From: Dehalococcoidales bacterium
GTDB taxonomy: Bacteria; Chloroflexota; Dehalococcoidia; Dehalococcoidales; UBA5760
Length of the DNA stretch: 8,413 bases
Direction: 5' to 3'
Assembly (NCBI GenBank): GCA_028710655.1
Contig: JAQTTS010000084.1
Location: 1-8,413 of the forward strand
A program made the position numbers and the translations under genes. The notes under the pieces are model-generated. The model did no database searches. It was not told the DNA's origin and worked only from the letters and a program-made list of their open reading frames with translations. This document shows, in pieces, positions 1 to 6,529 of this stretch (its first letter is position 1; each line of letters starts with the position of its first letter).

Positions 1-591
1 GAATGCACCGATGGTTACCAGTCGGCACTTGAATGCGGCCGCACCTACACCTGGCACGTTAGAGAGGCCAACACCGAGACCGACGAGTGCGTCCACAGCC
101 CCTGGTCCGAGACCTGGAGCTTCACCGTCGAGGCCTCTTCGGCTAACGCGGTCCAGCTGATCGCCCCCGAACAGGGTGATGTCATCGCCCAGCGCACCGG
201 GGTCGGCTTCTCCTGGACCAGCGTCTACGACGCCACCACCTACAGCTTCGTACTCTCCGCCAGCCCCGACCTCTCCGGCGCCCTGGCCAGTGCTGACGTC
301 ACCGGTACCGCCTACTCCTACTCGGGCACCCTGGACTACGAGACCACCTACTACTGGCAGGTAACCGCCTGGAAAGACGGCACCATGATGAGCCAGAGCG
401 ATGTCGGCACCTTCGCCATCGCGGCCGAGGAGATTGTTCCTGAGCCGGTACAGCCAACACCGCCACCGGAAATCAACATTCCTCCGGTCCAGCAGGTAAC
501 TCCAACCTGGATGTATGTTGTGATTGCGATCGGCATTGCCTTGATCGTGGTGGTCATTGTCCTGATTGTTCGGGGCAGGAAGTCATCCTAA
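1..591 (+). CDS. C-terminal part of a membrane-anchored surface protein with Fn3-like repeats (5' truncated)
   Basis: Frame 1 is open from the first base to a TAA at 589-591, giving 196 visible residues; the start lies outside the window. Two beta-sandwich-like repeats can be seen. The first ends near residue 43 (YTWHV, then SPWSETWSFTV). The second spans about 51-140 (VQLIAPEQG, GFSW, TTYSFVLS, TTYYWQVTAW, SDVGTFAI). This W/Y pattern is typical of fibronectin type III-like modules. A Pro/Glu/Gln-rich linker follows (about 142-168), then a hydrophobic helix (about 170-190) and a short basic tail RGRKSS. That order predicts an extracellular protein held by a C-terminal transmembrane anchor with the tail inside. 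Three Cys (2, 12, 30) lie in the first repeat. Nearly every Thr codon is ACC and wobble C dominates, unlike the downstream housekeeping genes. The ligand or function cannot be deduced. Confidence is high for the gene and anchor, moderate for the fold. Confidence 0.85.
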   Translation, partial: ECTDGYQSALECGRTYTWHVREANTETDECVHSPWSETWSFTVEASSANAVQLIAPEQGDVIAQRTGVGFSWTSVYDATTYSFVLSASPDLSGALASADVTGTAYSYSGTLDYETTYYWQVTAWKDGTMMSQSDVGTFAIAAEEIVPEPVQPTPPPEINIPPVQQVTPTWMYVVIAIGIALIVVVIVLIVRGRKSS

Positions 592-628
592 CTCTTGACC
601 CTTCCTGACTTCGACTCCAGAAACTAAT

Positions 629-664
629 AGAGCCCCCCGGGAATCCCGGGGGGCTCTTCTTTTT
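629..664 (+). terminator. Strong rho-independent terminator after the surface protein gene
   Basis: A 13-bp perfect GC-rich stem (629-641 pairing with 645-657) with a 3-nt AAT loop is followed by a T-rich tract ending at 664. It begins 37 bp after the surface protein stop codon. It insulates that gene from the opposing tRNA and the downstream genes. Confidence 0.93.
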
Positions 665-708
665 AGCCTGATGGCTTAAGTAATTAGTATCGGGGACTTA
701 TTGATTTG

Positions 709-746
709 AAAGGCCCCTCAAGTGAGAACTACCTAAGAGGCCCTTT
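709..746 (-). terminator. Imperfect hairpin downstream of tRNA-Lys, possible weak terminator
   Basis: Read on the minus strand after the tRNA, AAAGG-G-CCTC can pair with GAGGGGCCTTT. This gives about 10 bp with one mismatch and one bulge, closing a loop of roughly 15 nt. The three Ts that close the stem are the only T run; no longer U tract follows. It sits about 13 bp beyond the encoded CCA, where a tRNA terminator would be expected. The imperfect stem and short T run make this a low-confidence call; it could also be a processing hairpin or chance. Confidence 0.35.
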
Positions 747-758
747 AGCGATCAAACC

Positions 759-834
759 TGGTGAGCCGCACAGGAATCGAACCTGTAACCTGCTGATTAA
801 GAGTCAGCTGCTCTGCCAGTTGAGCTAGCGGCCC
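759..834 (-). tRNA. tRNA-Lys (anticodon CTT) with encoded CCA
   Basis: The minus strand folds into a complete cloverleaf. The acceptor stem is GGGCCGC pairing with GCGGCTC (one G-U pair). The D arm carries AGCTCAACTGGCAGAGC. The anticodon stem GCTGA/TCAGC closes the loop CTCTTAA, so the anticodon is CTT, reading the Lys codon AAG. The T arm is ACAGG-TTCGATT-CCTGT. The discriminator base is A, followed by a genomically encoded CCA at 759-761. The mature body without CCA is 762-834, 73 nt, the standard size for a class I tRNA. The gene is divergent from the orphan gene that begins at 968 and convergent with the surface protein gene. I could not assign a convincing promoter upstream of it. Confidence 0.96.
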
Positions 835-905
835 ATACCATATACTATGGGAGTTTAGCAAACATTGGGTTTTAGTGCAAATTTTGATATAGTCCGATAT
901 GCGGA

Positions 906-934
906 TTGACAAAAAGACCGTCTTTTTGTACCAT
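906..934 (+). promoter_or_regulatory. Sigma70-type promoter overlapped by a 21-bp palindromic operator candidate
   Basis: A consensus -35 TTGACA (906-911) is followed after 17 bp by TACCAT (929-934), which matches the -10 consensus at four of six positions. A TAATAT at 934-939 is an alternative -10 but at poor spacing. A perfect inverted repeat, ACAAAAAGAC and GTCTTTTTGT around a central C, covers 909-929. It therefore fills the spacer and touches both promoter boxes. A dimeric repressor bound there would block RNA polymerase. The repeat is clear in the sequence; its role as an operator is inference. The divergent tRNA-Lys begins at 834, so this region could influence both. Confidence 0.65.
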
Positions 935-967
935 AATATTAAACGGGTTGTTTAACCTGGAGAAATC

Positions 968-1318
968 ATGGGCGAACTGATCGTCTACAGCCTGAAGGTC
1001 AACAAAGAACGGCTTGAGCTCGCCAAGAAGTTTCTTGCCCGAGAGGGAGAGTTGCTTCAGGACAGTCTGCGGGACTTTATTGATGTTGCTGCTGACTGTG
1101 AACAGTGCCTGGAGCTTCATGAGGGGGATGCCTCAATCGGAGAGCTACAGAGCGCTTTCACCACCCTGCTCGCCAGGTGTAAAGAGTCATGGCACCTGAA
1201 TAGCATCCTGCAAGAATCGGTGATGCGGATAGCCAAGCTGAGTAAGGTTCCTCTGGACTTTATCGCCAACGTGCTCCTTGAGGCACAGCGGGTCAAGCCG
1301 GCAGTACGTCGTATGTAG
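968..1318 (+). CDS. Hypothetical helical 116-residue protein
   Basis: I do not recognise this protein. The ATG at 968 has a GGAGA Shine-Dalgarno site (959-963) at proper spacing and lies behind a good promoter, which supports it over overlapping ORFs in other frames. The product is soluble, with no signal peptide or membrane segment. It looks almost entirely alpha-helical, with charged amphipathic stretches (about 12-50, 57-83, 84-109) and a basic C-terminus (KPAVRRM). It has a CEQC pair (C44, C47) and a third Cys (C71), too few to claim a metal site. Residues 88-103 (IAKLSKVPLDFIANVL) match the spacing of a helix-turn-helix of the LacI type, though the usual turn Gly is Lys. With the palindrome in its own promoter this raises the possibility of an autoregulated DNA-binding protein, which is speculative. 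It is monocistronic: 179 bp and a separate promoter lie before aspS. Confidence 0.75.
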   Translation: MGELIVYSLKVNKERLELAKKFLAREGELLQDSLRDFIDVAADCEQCLELHEGDASIGELQSAFTTLLARCKESWHLNSILQESVMRIAKLSKVPLDFIANVLLEAQRVKPAVRRM

Positions 1319-1415
1319 AGCGGACCAGCCAGTGTTCTCTCTACCGCTTCTTCCTTAACTGTTGCGTCAGAATTTTCCGGTATTCCCTTTTGTCATGTTA
1401 TCGCCGTTATCAACC

Positions 1416-1428
1416 TGCCGGACCGGCA
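1416..1428. repeat. 13-bp perfect palindrome upstream of the aspS promoter
   Basis: TGCCGG and CCGGCA flank a central A and end 7 bp before the proposed -35 box at 1436. The single-base centre suits a dimeric DNA-binding protein better than an RNA hairpin. It is GC-rich and could be chance in this genome; a regulator cannot be named. The rest of the 1319-1497 intergenic stretch shows no gene or clear terminator. Confidence 0.35.
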
Positions 1429-1435
1429 CGCGTGT

Positions 1436-1465
1436 TTGAAGAGCGTCACGGTTATGAGATATAAT
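1436..1465 (+). promoter_or_regulatory. Sigma70-type promoter for aspS-tig-clpP
   Basis: The sequence TTGAAG (1436-1441, four of six consensus bases) is followed after 18 bp by a perfect TATAAT (1460-1465). Transcription would start near 1472. That leaves a leader of only about 26 nt before the TTG start of aspS, too short for a T-box or other large riboswitch. Confidence 0.7.
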
Positions 1466-1497
1466 CAGCGAGGTAAATATTTGGGTAGAGGGGCGCT

Positions 1498-3297
1498 TTG
1501 TTAAAAACTCACAGCTGTGGAGAACTAAGCAAGAAGCATATTGGCAGCGAGGTAACCCTGGCCGGTTGGGTTGACCGGCGCCGGGACCATGGCGGGCTGA
1601 TATTCATCGACCTGCGTGATAGAGAGGGTATTACCCAGATAGCCTTCAACCCGGAGATAGCCAGACAGTGCCATCAAGTAGCCAACGGGATGCGAAGCGA
1701 ATATGTTGTCAGAGTAAGGGGTAGGGTTGCTGCCCGTCCGCCGGGTACGGAAAATACCAGGCTGGCCACCGGTGAAATTGAGGTTGTCGCCGATAGTGCC
1801 GAGATACTCAATTCGTCGAAGACGCCGCCCTTCTATATCAATGAGGATATTGAGGTCGAAGAGAGCCTCCGCTTAAGGTACCGTTACCTTGATATCCGCC
1901 GGACGCGGATGAGAGAGAACCTGATCCTCCGCTACAAAGTGGTGAAGTTTATTCGTGATTTCCTTGACTACAGGGGCTTTATCGAAGTAGAAACACCGAT
2001 ACTGATTAAGAGCACTCCGGAGGGAGCCCGGGACTATTTGGTACCCAGCCGGCTCCACGCCGGGAAGTTCTATGCGCTGCCCCAGTCTCCGCAGCAGATG
2101 AAACAGCTGCTGATGGTAGCCGGCCTGGAGAAGTACTTCCAGATAGCCAAGTGCTTCCGTGATGAGGACACCCGTGCCGACCGCCAACCCGAGTTCACCC
2201 AGCTCGATCTTGAGATGAGCTTTGTTGAGGAAGAGGATATCCTCAGCATGTTTGAGCAACTCTTCGTCTTAATGGTAGAGACAGTCCGGCCCCAGATGCG
2301 GGTGATCAGACCTTTCCCCCGCATTAGATATACCGAGGCCATGGAACGCTACGGTACAGACAAGCCTGACTTACGTTTTGGCCTGAAGATAGCCGACCTT
2401 ACTGATATTGCCGCGGAGACTGAGTTTGCCATTTTCCGTTCGGTAATCGATAACGGGGGTAAGGTAAAAGGTATCACTGCCCCGGGCTGCGCCGACTACT
2501 CGCGCAGCCAGCTTGATGAGCTGAACAAACTGGTGCGTAGCCTCGGTGCCGGAGGTGTGGTCACCATCGCACTGGGTGCCCCCGGCGGCAGCCTGGGCGA
2601 TTCAACTCTGGATACGATAAAGTCGGTAGCGGCGAAATTCCTTACTCTAGACCAGATTAAGCAGATAGCATCCCGTCTGGGTGCTGCCCCGGGAGACCTC
2701 TTACTGATCATCGCCGGCGACGGTGATATGGTCGGTGCTGCCCTGGGCGAGCTGCGTCAGGAGATGGGGCGGCGGCTGAAACTGGCTGATCCCAATCTCC
2801 TTGCCTTTGCCTGTGTTATTGATTTTCCCCTGCTGCACCGGGATAAAAAACTGGAGCGGTGGGAAGCCGAACACCACCCGTTTACAGCACCGAGGGCTGA
2901 GGATATGCCGCTGCTGGGAAGCGCTCCGGAAAAGGCGAGGGGCAGGCACTATGATATTGTCTGCAACGGGTATGAAATCGGCGGCGGCAGCCTGCGGATC
3001 TACCAAAGCGATCTACAGAGAAAAGTATTCCGGCTGCTGGGTTACAATGATGATGAAATCAACCAGCTTTTCGGGCATATGCTGGAGGCATTTGACTATG
3101 GCGCTCCGCCCCACGGCGGTATAGCGCTCGGCATTGACCGCCTGGTGATGCTGCTGGCAGGAGAAAAGACTATTCGTGAGGTGATCGCCTTCCCCAAGAC
3201 CCAGGAGGCTCTTGATTTAACCTTCAATGCTCCTTCACCGGTTACTGAGGAGCAGCTGTCTCAACTACACCTGCGACTGCGGGAGGAGGAAGAATGA
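1498..3297 (+). CDS. aspS: Aspartyl-tRNA synthetase, bacterial type, probably non-discriminating (Asp/Asn)
   Basis: This cytoplasmic class II synthetase activates aspartate with ATP and loads it on tRNA. It has 599 residues, the usual bacterial length. The N-terminal OB-fold anticodon-binding domain (about 1-105) contains WVDRRRDHGG and FIDLRDREG. The catalytic core follows, with TPEGARDYLVPSR (173-185), ALPQSPQQMKQLL, motif 2 FRDEDTRADRQPEFTQLDLE (220-239, Arg221) and motif 3 GIALGIDRL (541-549, Arg548). The bacteria-specific GAD insertion lies at about 300-420. The start is TTG at 1498 with AGAGGGG at 1487-1493; translation from it gives the expected LKTHSCGEL N-terminus. His31 and Gly83 match positions reported in Pseudomonas aeruginosa AspRS as relaxing tRNA choice, so it may also make Asp-tRNA(Asn) for GatCAB. 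It is first in an operon and its stop overlaps the tig start by 4 bp. Identity is essentially certain; relaxed specificity is inferred. Confidence 0.97.
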   Translation: MLKTHSCGELSKKHIGSEVTLAGWVDRRRDHGGLIFIDLRDREGITQIAFNPEIARQCHQVANGMRSEYVVRVRGRVAARPPGTENTRLATGEIEVVADSAEILNSSKTPPFYINEDIEVEESLRLRYRYLDIRRTRMRENLILRYKVVKFIRDFLDYRGFIEVETPILIKSTPEGARDYLVPSRLHAGKFYALPQSPQQMKQLLMVAGLEKYFQIAKCFRDEDTRADRQPEFTQLDLEMSFVEEEDILSMFEQLFVLMVETVRPQMRVIRPFPRIRYTEAMERYGTDKPDLRFGLKIADLTDIAAETEFAIFRSVIDNGGKVKGITAPGCADYSRSQLDELNKLVRSLGAGGVVTIALGAPGGSLGDSTLDTIKSVAAKFLTLDQIKQIASRLGAAPGDLLLIIAGDGDMVGAALGELRQEMGRRLKLADPNLLAFACVIDFPLLHRDKKLERWEAEHHPFTAPRAEDMPLLGSAPEKARGRHYDIVCNGYEIGGGSLRIYQSDLQRKVFRLLGYNDDEINQLFGHMLEAFDYGAPPHGGIALGIDRLVMLLAGEKTIREVIAFPKTQEALDLTFNAPSPVTEEQLSQLHLRLREEEE

Positions 3298-4628
3298 AGG
3301 TAACCAACGAGAAGACTGAAAACAGCCAGGTGTTTCTTACCGTTGAGATGGAACCGTCTGAGGTAGAAGGGTCTCTGGAAGAAGCCTATCACCGCCTGGT
3401 GAAGAAGACCGATGTTCCCGGCTTTCGCAGAGGGAAAACGCCCAGAGTAATGCTGGAGCGCTACATCGGTAGGGAAAGCCTTCTTAAAGAGGCCATAACT
3501 AACCTCATCCCCGAGGCCTGCGAGAATGCGATCAAGGAGCAAAAAATCGAGGCGTTTGCCCGCCCCTCCGTTGAGATTACCCGGACAGACCCCCTGGCTT
3601 TTAAGGCGATTGTACCGCTTCCGCCGGTGATTACACTCGGCGATTATCGCCAGATCAGCATGAGCCCTGAACCGGTGAAGATTAGTGAGGACAACGTTAA
3701 CGCTGTCATTGAGCGCATACGCCATGAGCAGGCTACCTGGGATCCGGTAGAGCGGCCTGTGGAAGATAACGACATGGTCGTCCTGGATATTGAGAGCACT
3801 GCTGACGGGAAGCCGTTCATAAATCGAAAGGGGGTCCAGTACCAGGTCTTAAGAGACCAGCCCTTACCGTTACCCGGATTCGCCGGGCAGATATCAGGGA
3901 TGGTCAGGAATGAGGAAAAGGAATTTAGTCTCCAGATTCCCCGGGACTTTCCCAAAAGCGAGCTGGCTGATAAAGAGGCACGGTTTAAGGTCAAGGTCGG
4001 TGAGGTAAAGCAGGAGAGACTCCCCGAGCTGAATGATGAATTCGCCAGGGGGGTGGACCATATTTTTGATACCCTAGAGAAGCTTAAGGAACACATTTCG
4101 GATGGCTTAAGGCAGGCGGCTGAGGCAAAAGCCCGGGCGGACCTTGAGGAAAGGGTTATCGAGGCGGCGGTTGACCAGGCCGAGGCGGAGTTTCCTCCAT
4201 TTTTGGTGGAGATGGAGATCGACCAGCTTCTTGAACAGCAGCTGAGGCGCTGGCAGGCGAGTGGCCACGACCTGGACAGCTACCTGGCTGCCATTAATAA
4301 GACCGAGCAAAAGCTGCGGGAAGACCTACGCACCCCGGCTACCAAGCGGGTCATCCAATCGCTGGTGCTGGGTAAAATCAGCCAGGAAGAGAAAATTGAG
4401 GTTGATGAATCCGAGGTAGACGCTGAGATTGAGGACATGATCAAGGATGCTGCTCCGGAGAGACAGGATGAACTGAGGACATTTCTCAATACGCCACAGT
4501 CCCGCAGGTCGATTCTGGATGTACTGATAGGGCGAAAAACGGTGAGGCGGTTGGTGGAGATAGCTGCGGGGACGAAGGGCGATAGTAAAGTGAATATTGA
4601 AAAAGAGGCAAAGGAGGAAAAGCTATGA
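3294..4628 (+). CDS. tig: Trigger factor, ribosome-associated chaperone and peptidyl-prolyl isomerase
   Basis: Trigger factor docks at the ribosome exit tunnel and shields nascent chains. At 444 residues it is close to the 432 of the E. coli protein. The N-terminal domain (about 1-112) carries the ribosome-docking signature [10 protein letters not shown] at 41-50, where FRR replaces the E. coli FRK but keeps the basic pair. The FKBP-like isomerase domain is about 150-245 ([35 protein letters not shown]). The remainder is the charged helical chaperone domain, ending in a Lys/Glu-rich tail. The ATG at 3294 lies inside the aspS stop as ATGA, and the site GGAGGAGG (3282-3289) lies in the last aspS codons. 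This points to translational coupling. It overlaps clpP in the same way at its own end. The tig-clpP order is common in bacteria and supports a joint role in folding and quality control. Confidence 0.96.
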   Translation: MKVTNEKTENSQVFLTVEMEPSEVEGSLEEAYHRLVKKTDVPGFRRGKTPRVMLERYIGRESLLKEAITNLIPEACENAIKEQKIEAFARPSVEITRTDPLAFKAIVPLPPVITLGDYRQISMSPEPVKISEDNVNAVIERIRHEQATWDPVERPVEDNDMVVLDIESTADGKPFINRKGVQYQVLRDQPLPLPGFAGQISGMVRNEEKEFSLQIPRDFPKSELADKEARFKVKVGEVKQERLPELNDEFARGVDHIFDTLEKLKEHISDGLRQAAEAKARADLEERVIEAAVDQAEAEFPPFLVEMEIDQLLEQQLRRWQASGHDLDSYLAAINKTEQKLREDLRTPATKRVIQSLVLGKISQEEKIEVDESEVDAEIEDMIKDAAPERQDELRTFLNTPQSRRSILDVLIGRKTVRRLVEIAAGTKGDSKVNIEKEAKEEKL

Positions 4629-5248
4629 ACACCAGACCGGAGAATGTTATTCCGATGGTGATTGAGAGTGGGGCCAGAGGCGAGCGTGCTTTTGACATCT
4701 ACTCCCTTTTGTTGAAAGAGCGTATTATTATACTGGGTACGCCGATTAATGACCAGGTAGCTAATGTTATCGTTGCCCAGCTTCTCTATCTGGAGCGGGA
4801 AGACCCCGACAAGGACATCAGCCTCTACATTCACAGTCCTGGTGGTATTATCAGCGCCGGTCTGGCGGTTTATGATACCATGCAGCTTATCCGTCCCGAT
4901 GTCTCTACTATCTGTGTCGGGCTGGCGGCAAGTATGGGGACAGTCCTCCTATGCGCCGGAACGAAGGGCAAGCGTTTCGCCCTGCCCAACGCCACGATAC
5001 ATATGCACCAGGCCTTTGGTGGTGCTCAGGGACAGGCCGCCGATATCGAAATCGCCGCCCGCGAGATTATGCGGATTCAGGACATAATTCGCGGCATTCT
5101 GGTCAAACATACCGGCCAGACAATGGAGAAGATTGTCCACGATACCGACCGTGACTTTTACCTCAACCCGGAGCAGGCGGTAGAGTACGGCATTATCGAC
5201 GAGGTACTGCGCAAGCCGGCTGAGGATAAGTCCGGCGCTAAAAAGTAG
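4625..5248 (+). CDS. clpP: ATP-dependent Clp protease proteolytic subunit ClpP
   Basis: ClpP forms the tetradecameric serine protease chamber fed by Clp/Hsp100 unfoldases in the cytoplasm. The 207 residues match the family length. The N-terminus [19 protein letters not shown] is the usual axial-loop region. The oxyanion region HSPGG is at 70-74. The catalytic triad is Ser103 (GLAASMGT), His128 (IHMHQAFGG) and Asp177 (DTDRDFYL). The end of the handle helix and the C-terminus are intact (EYGIIDEVL). The ATG overlaps the tig stop by 4 bp and has an excellent AGGAGG (4612-4617) at 7 nt spacing. No clpX follows: the next gene is on the opposite strand, so the unfoldase partner must be encoded elsewhere. 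Confidence 0.97.
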   Translation: MNTRPENVIPMVIESGARGERAFDIYSLLLKERIIILGTPINDQVANVIVAQLLYLEREDPDKDISLYIHSPGGIISAGLAVYDTMQLIRPDVSTICVGLAASMGTVLLCAGTKGKRFALPNATIHMHQAFGGAQGQAADIEIAAREIMRIQDIIRGILVKHTGQTMEKIVHDTDRDFYLNPEQAVEYGIIDEVLRKPAEDKSGAKK

Positions 5249-5266
5249 CTGTCGCTCTTGCGATAC

Positions 5267-5281
5267 GGCTTATGGTAAGCC
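5267..5281. other. Small hairpin in the convergent gap between clpP and the PHP gene
   Basis: GGCTTA pairs with TAAGCC across a TGG loop. The 6-bp stem has no T-run on either strand, so it is at best a weak or factor-dependent 3' end. A T5 run at 5306-5310 follows a GC-rich stretch, but only a 3-bp stem can form there. No convincing bidirectional terminator was found in 5249-5317. Confidence 0.25.
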
Positions 5282-5317
5282 ATTCTGAAAGTACCGGCCG
5301 GCGGGTTTTTCGCCAGC

Positions 5318-5968
5318 TTAGAGCTTGCTCTTCAGCCTGGCCAGGACGCTGTTAATGTGGACGAATGGATTGGTCCTGTGCCCGAAGACCGTGCCTCCGG
5401 CCAGGGCGCTAAGGAAATCCTGACAGCCGCTAAACTCCGGCATCTCGACATAAGCGTCGCCTATCGCCTGGCTAGTGTGAGCATCGCTGCCGGCGCTTCC
5501 CGGAATGCCGTACTTCCTGGCAAAGCTCTCCGCTCTGGCTGACGAGCGGTAGAGAGGCGTCCTGGAGTTAAACACTTCAACCACGTTTATCTCTCCTTGC
5601 TCTGCCAGACTTCTGGTGATGCCAGTGTTCAGTGCGGACTGACGAAATCTATCGAACGGGTGCGGGATGGCTACCAGTCCGTCCTGAGTCCTGATACGGG
5701 ATATTGTCTCGGCAACCGACAGGCCGCCGGGTATACTTTCCTTGAGGAACATACCCATAATCTCACCGTGCGGGGTCAATATCTCCTCGGCAACGATTAC
5801 CGTGAAGGGGGCGATATCCTGCATCTTCAGAGCACCTTCGATGGTATTATGGTCGGATATGGCGATACAGTTGATGCCGACCTCAAGGCAGCGGTCGATA
5901 ATCCTGGCTAACGGCGTATTACAGTCAGGCGAATACTCGGTGTGGATATGGAGGTCGGCCTTAAGCAA
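5318..5968 (-). CDS. PHP-domain metal-dependent phosphoesterase
   Basis: The PHP fold (polymerase and histidinol phosphatase) binds two or three metals and hydrolyses phosphoesters. All its motifs are present in 216 residues: DLHIHT (5-10, His7 and His9), an Asp at 15, SDHNT (38-42, His40), the acidic pair Glu61-Glu62, PHPFD (102-106, His103), EVFNSR (131-136) and GSDAH (160-164, Asp162 and His164). It has no polymerase or histidinol-phosphatase extension, so it is a stand-alone enzyme. Such proteins include nucleoside 3',5'-bisphosphate phosphatases and RNase AM/YciV relatives, but the substrate here is unknown. It starts at TTG (5968), 2 bp after the efp stop, with GGAGAGG about 10 nt upstream; this puts the DLHIHT motif at residue 5, as is usual. 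It is the last gene of the xer-M24-efp-PHP operon, converging on clpP. The fold call is firm, the function open. Confidence 0.9.
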   Translation of the reverse strand: MLKADLHIHTEYSPDCNTPLARIIDRCLEVGINCIAISDHNTIEGALKMQDIAPFTVIVAEEILTPHGEIMGMFLKESIPGGLSVAETISRIRTQDGLVAIPHPFDRFRQSALNTGITRSLAEQGEINVVEVFNSRTPLYRSSARAESFARKYGIPGSAGSDAHTSQAIGDAYVEMPEFSGCQDFLSALAGGTVFGHRTNPFVHINSVLARLKSKL

Positions 5969-5970
5969 TT

Positions 5971-6528
5971 TCAGTTCACCCTCTCCAGATAGCTGCCGGT
6001 GCGGGTATCAACCTTGACAATATCCCCCTGGTTGACAAAAAGTGGGACCTCTATGGTGACGCCGGTCTCGAGGGTGGCCGGTTTAGTGACGGCGGTAGCG
6101 GTGTCTCCCCTGAATCCGGGCTCGCTCTTGGTAACCTCGAGTTCAACGGTAATCGGTATCTCCACCCCCAGCAGTTCACCCTTGTAGCTTGATATCTCCA
6201 GGGACATCCCTTCCTTCAGATAGTTGACGGCGTCACCCAGTTGGCTACTGTCCAGTGATGTCTGCTCGAAGTCCTTCTCATCCATAAAATAGTACAGCCC
6301 GCCGTCATTGTAGAGGTACTGCATCAGGCGGTAATCAAGCCGGGCGCGCACAAATTTCTCCGTGTTTTGAAAGCTCCGCTCAATAGTGTGACCGTCCCGG
6401 ATATCGCGGAGTTTAACCTTAGCCAGGGCCGTCCGCTTCATCTTGATGTGCTGGTATTCGATAACCTGGTACAGTTTGTCATCTAACTCGATAGTGACCC
6501 CTTTTCTCAGCTCGCTGGAATTTAACAT
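5971..6528 (-). CDS. efp: Translation elongation factor P
   Basis: EF-P binds between the ribosomal P and E sites and promotes peptide bond formation at stalled polyproline motifs. The 185 residues match the family (E. coli 188). They form a KOW-like N-terminal domain (about 1-63: SSELRKGVTIELDDKLYQV), a central OB domain (about 67-127: EKDFEQTSL region, GVEIPITVELEV) and a C-terminal OB domain (about 130-185) ending in the family signature VKVDTRTGSYLERV. The tip loop is unusual. Where most EF-Ps have PGKG or PGRG around the modified residue, this one reads HIKMKRTAL (27-35), placing Lys31 at the position of E. coli Lys34. No modification gene (epmA/B, earP, ymfI type) is in the window. The ATG at 6528 is one base from the stop of the M24 peptidase gene, with GGGAG upstream. 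Identity is very secure. Confidence 0.96.
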   Translation of the reverse strand: MLNSSELRKGVTIELDDKLYQVIEYQHIKMKRTALAKVKLRDIRDGHTIERSFQNTEKFVRARLDYRLMQYLYNDGGLYYFMDEKDFEQTSLDSSQLGDAVNYLKEGMSLEISSYKGELLGVEIPITVELEVTKSEPGFRGDTATAVTKPATLETGVTIEVPLFVNQGDIVKVDTRTGSYLERVN

Positions 6529-6529
6529 C

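Noticed and set aside
385..591. A separate 68-residue membrane protein starting at 385
   Set aside because: It is only the C-terminal end of an open frame that runs from base 1. There is no ribosome binding site, and the Fn3-like repeat continues across the proposed start.
909..929. The palindrome as a transcription terminator hairpin
   Set aside because: A one-base loop cannot form in RNA. The reduced hairpin is AT-rich and weak, and the repeat sits precisely between promoter boxes.
872..1120. Minus-strand 82-residue ORF opposite the orphan gene
   Set aside because: It overlaps the better supported plus-strand gene and its promoter, has no convincing ribosome binding site, and looks like an antisense shadow.
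1466..1497. T-box or other riboswitch in the aspS leader
   Set aside because: The TATAAT at 1460-1465 leaves only about 26 nt of leader, with no room for a specifier stem or antiterminator.
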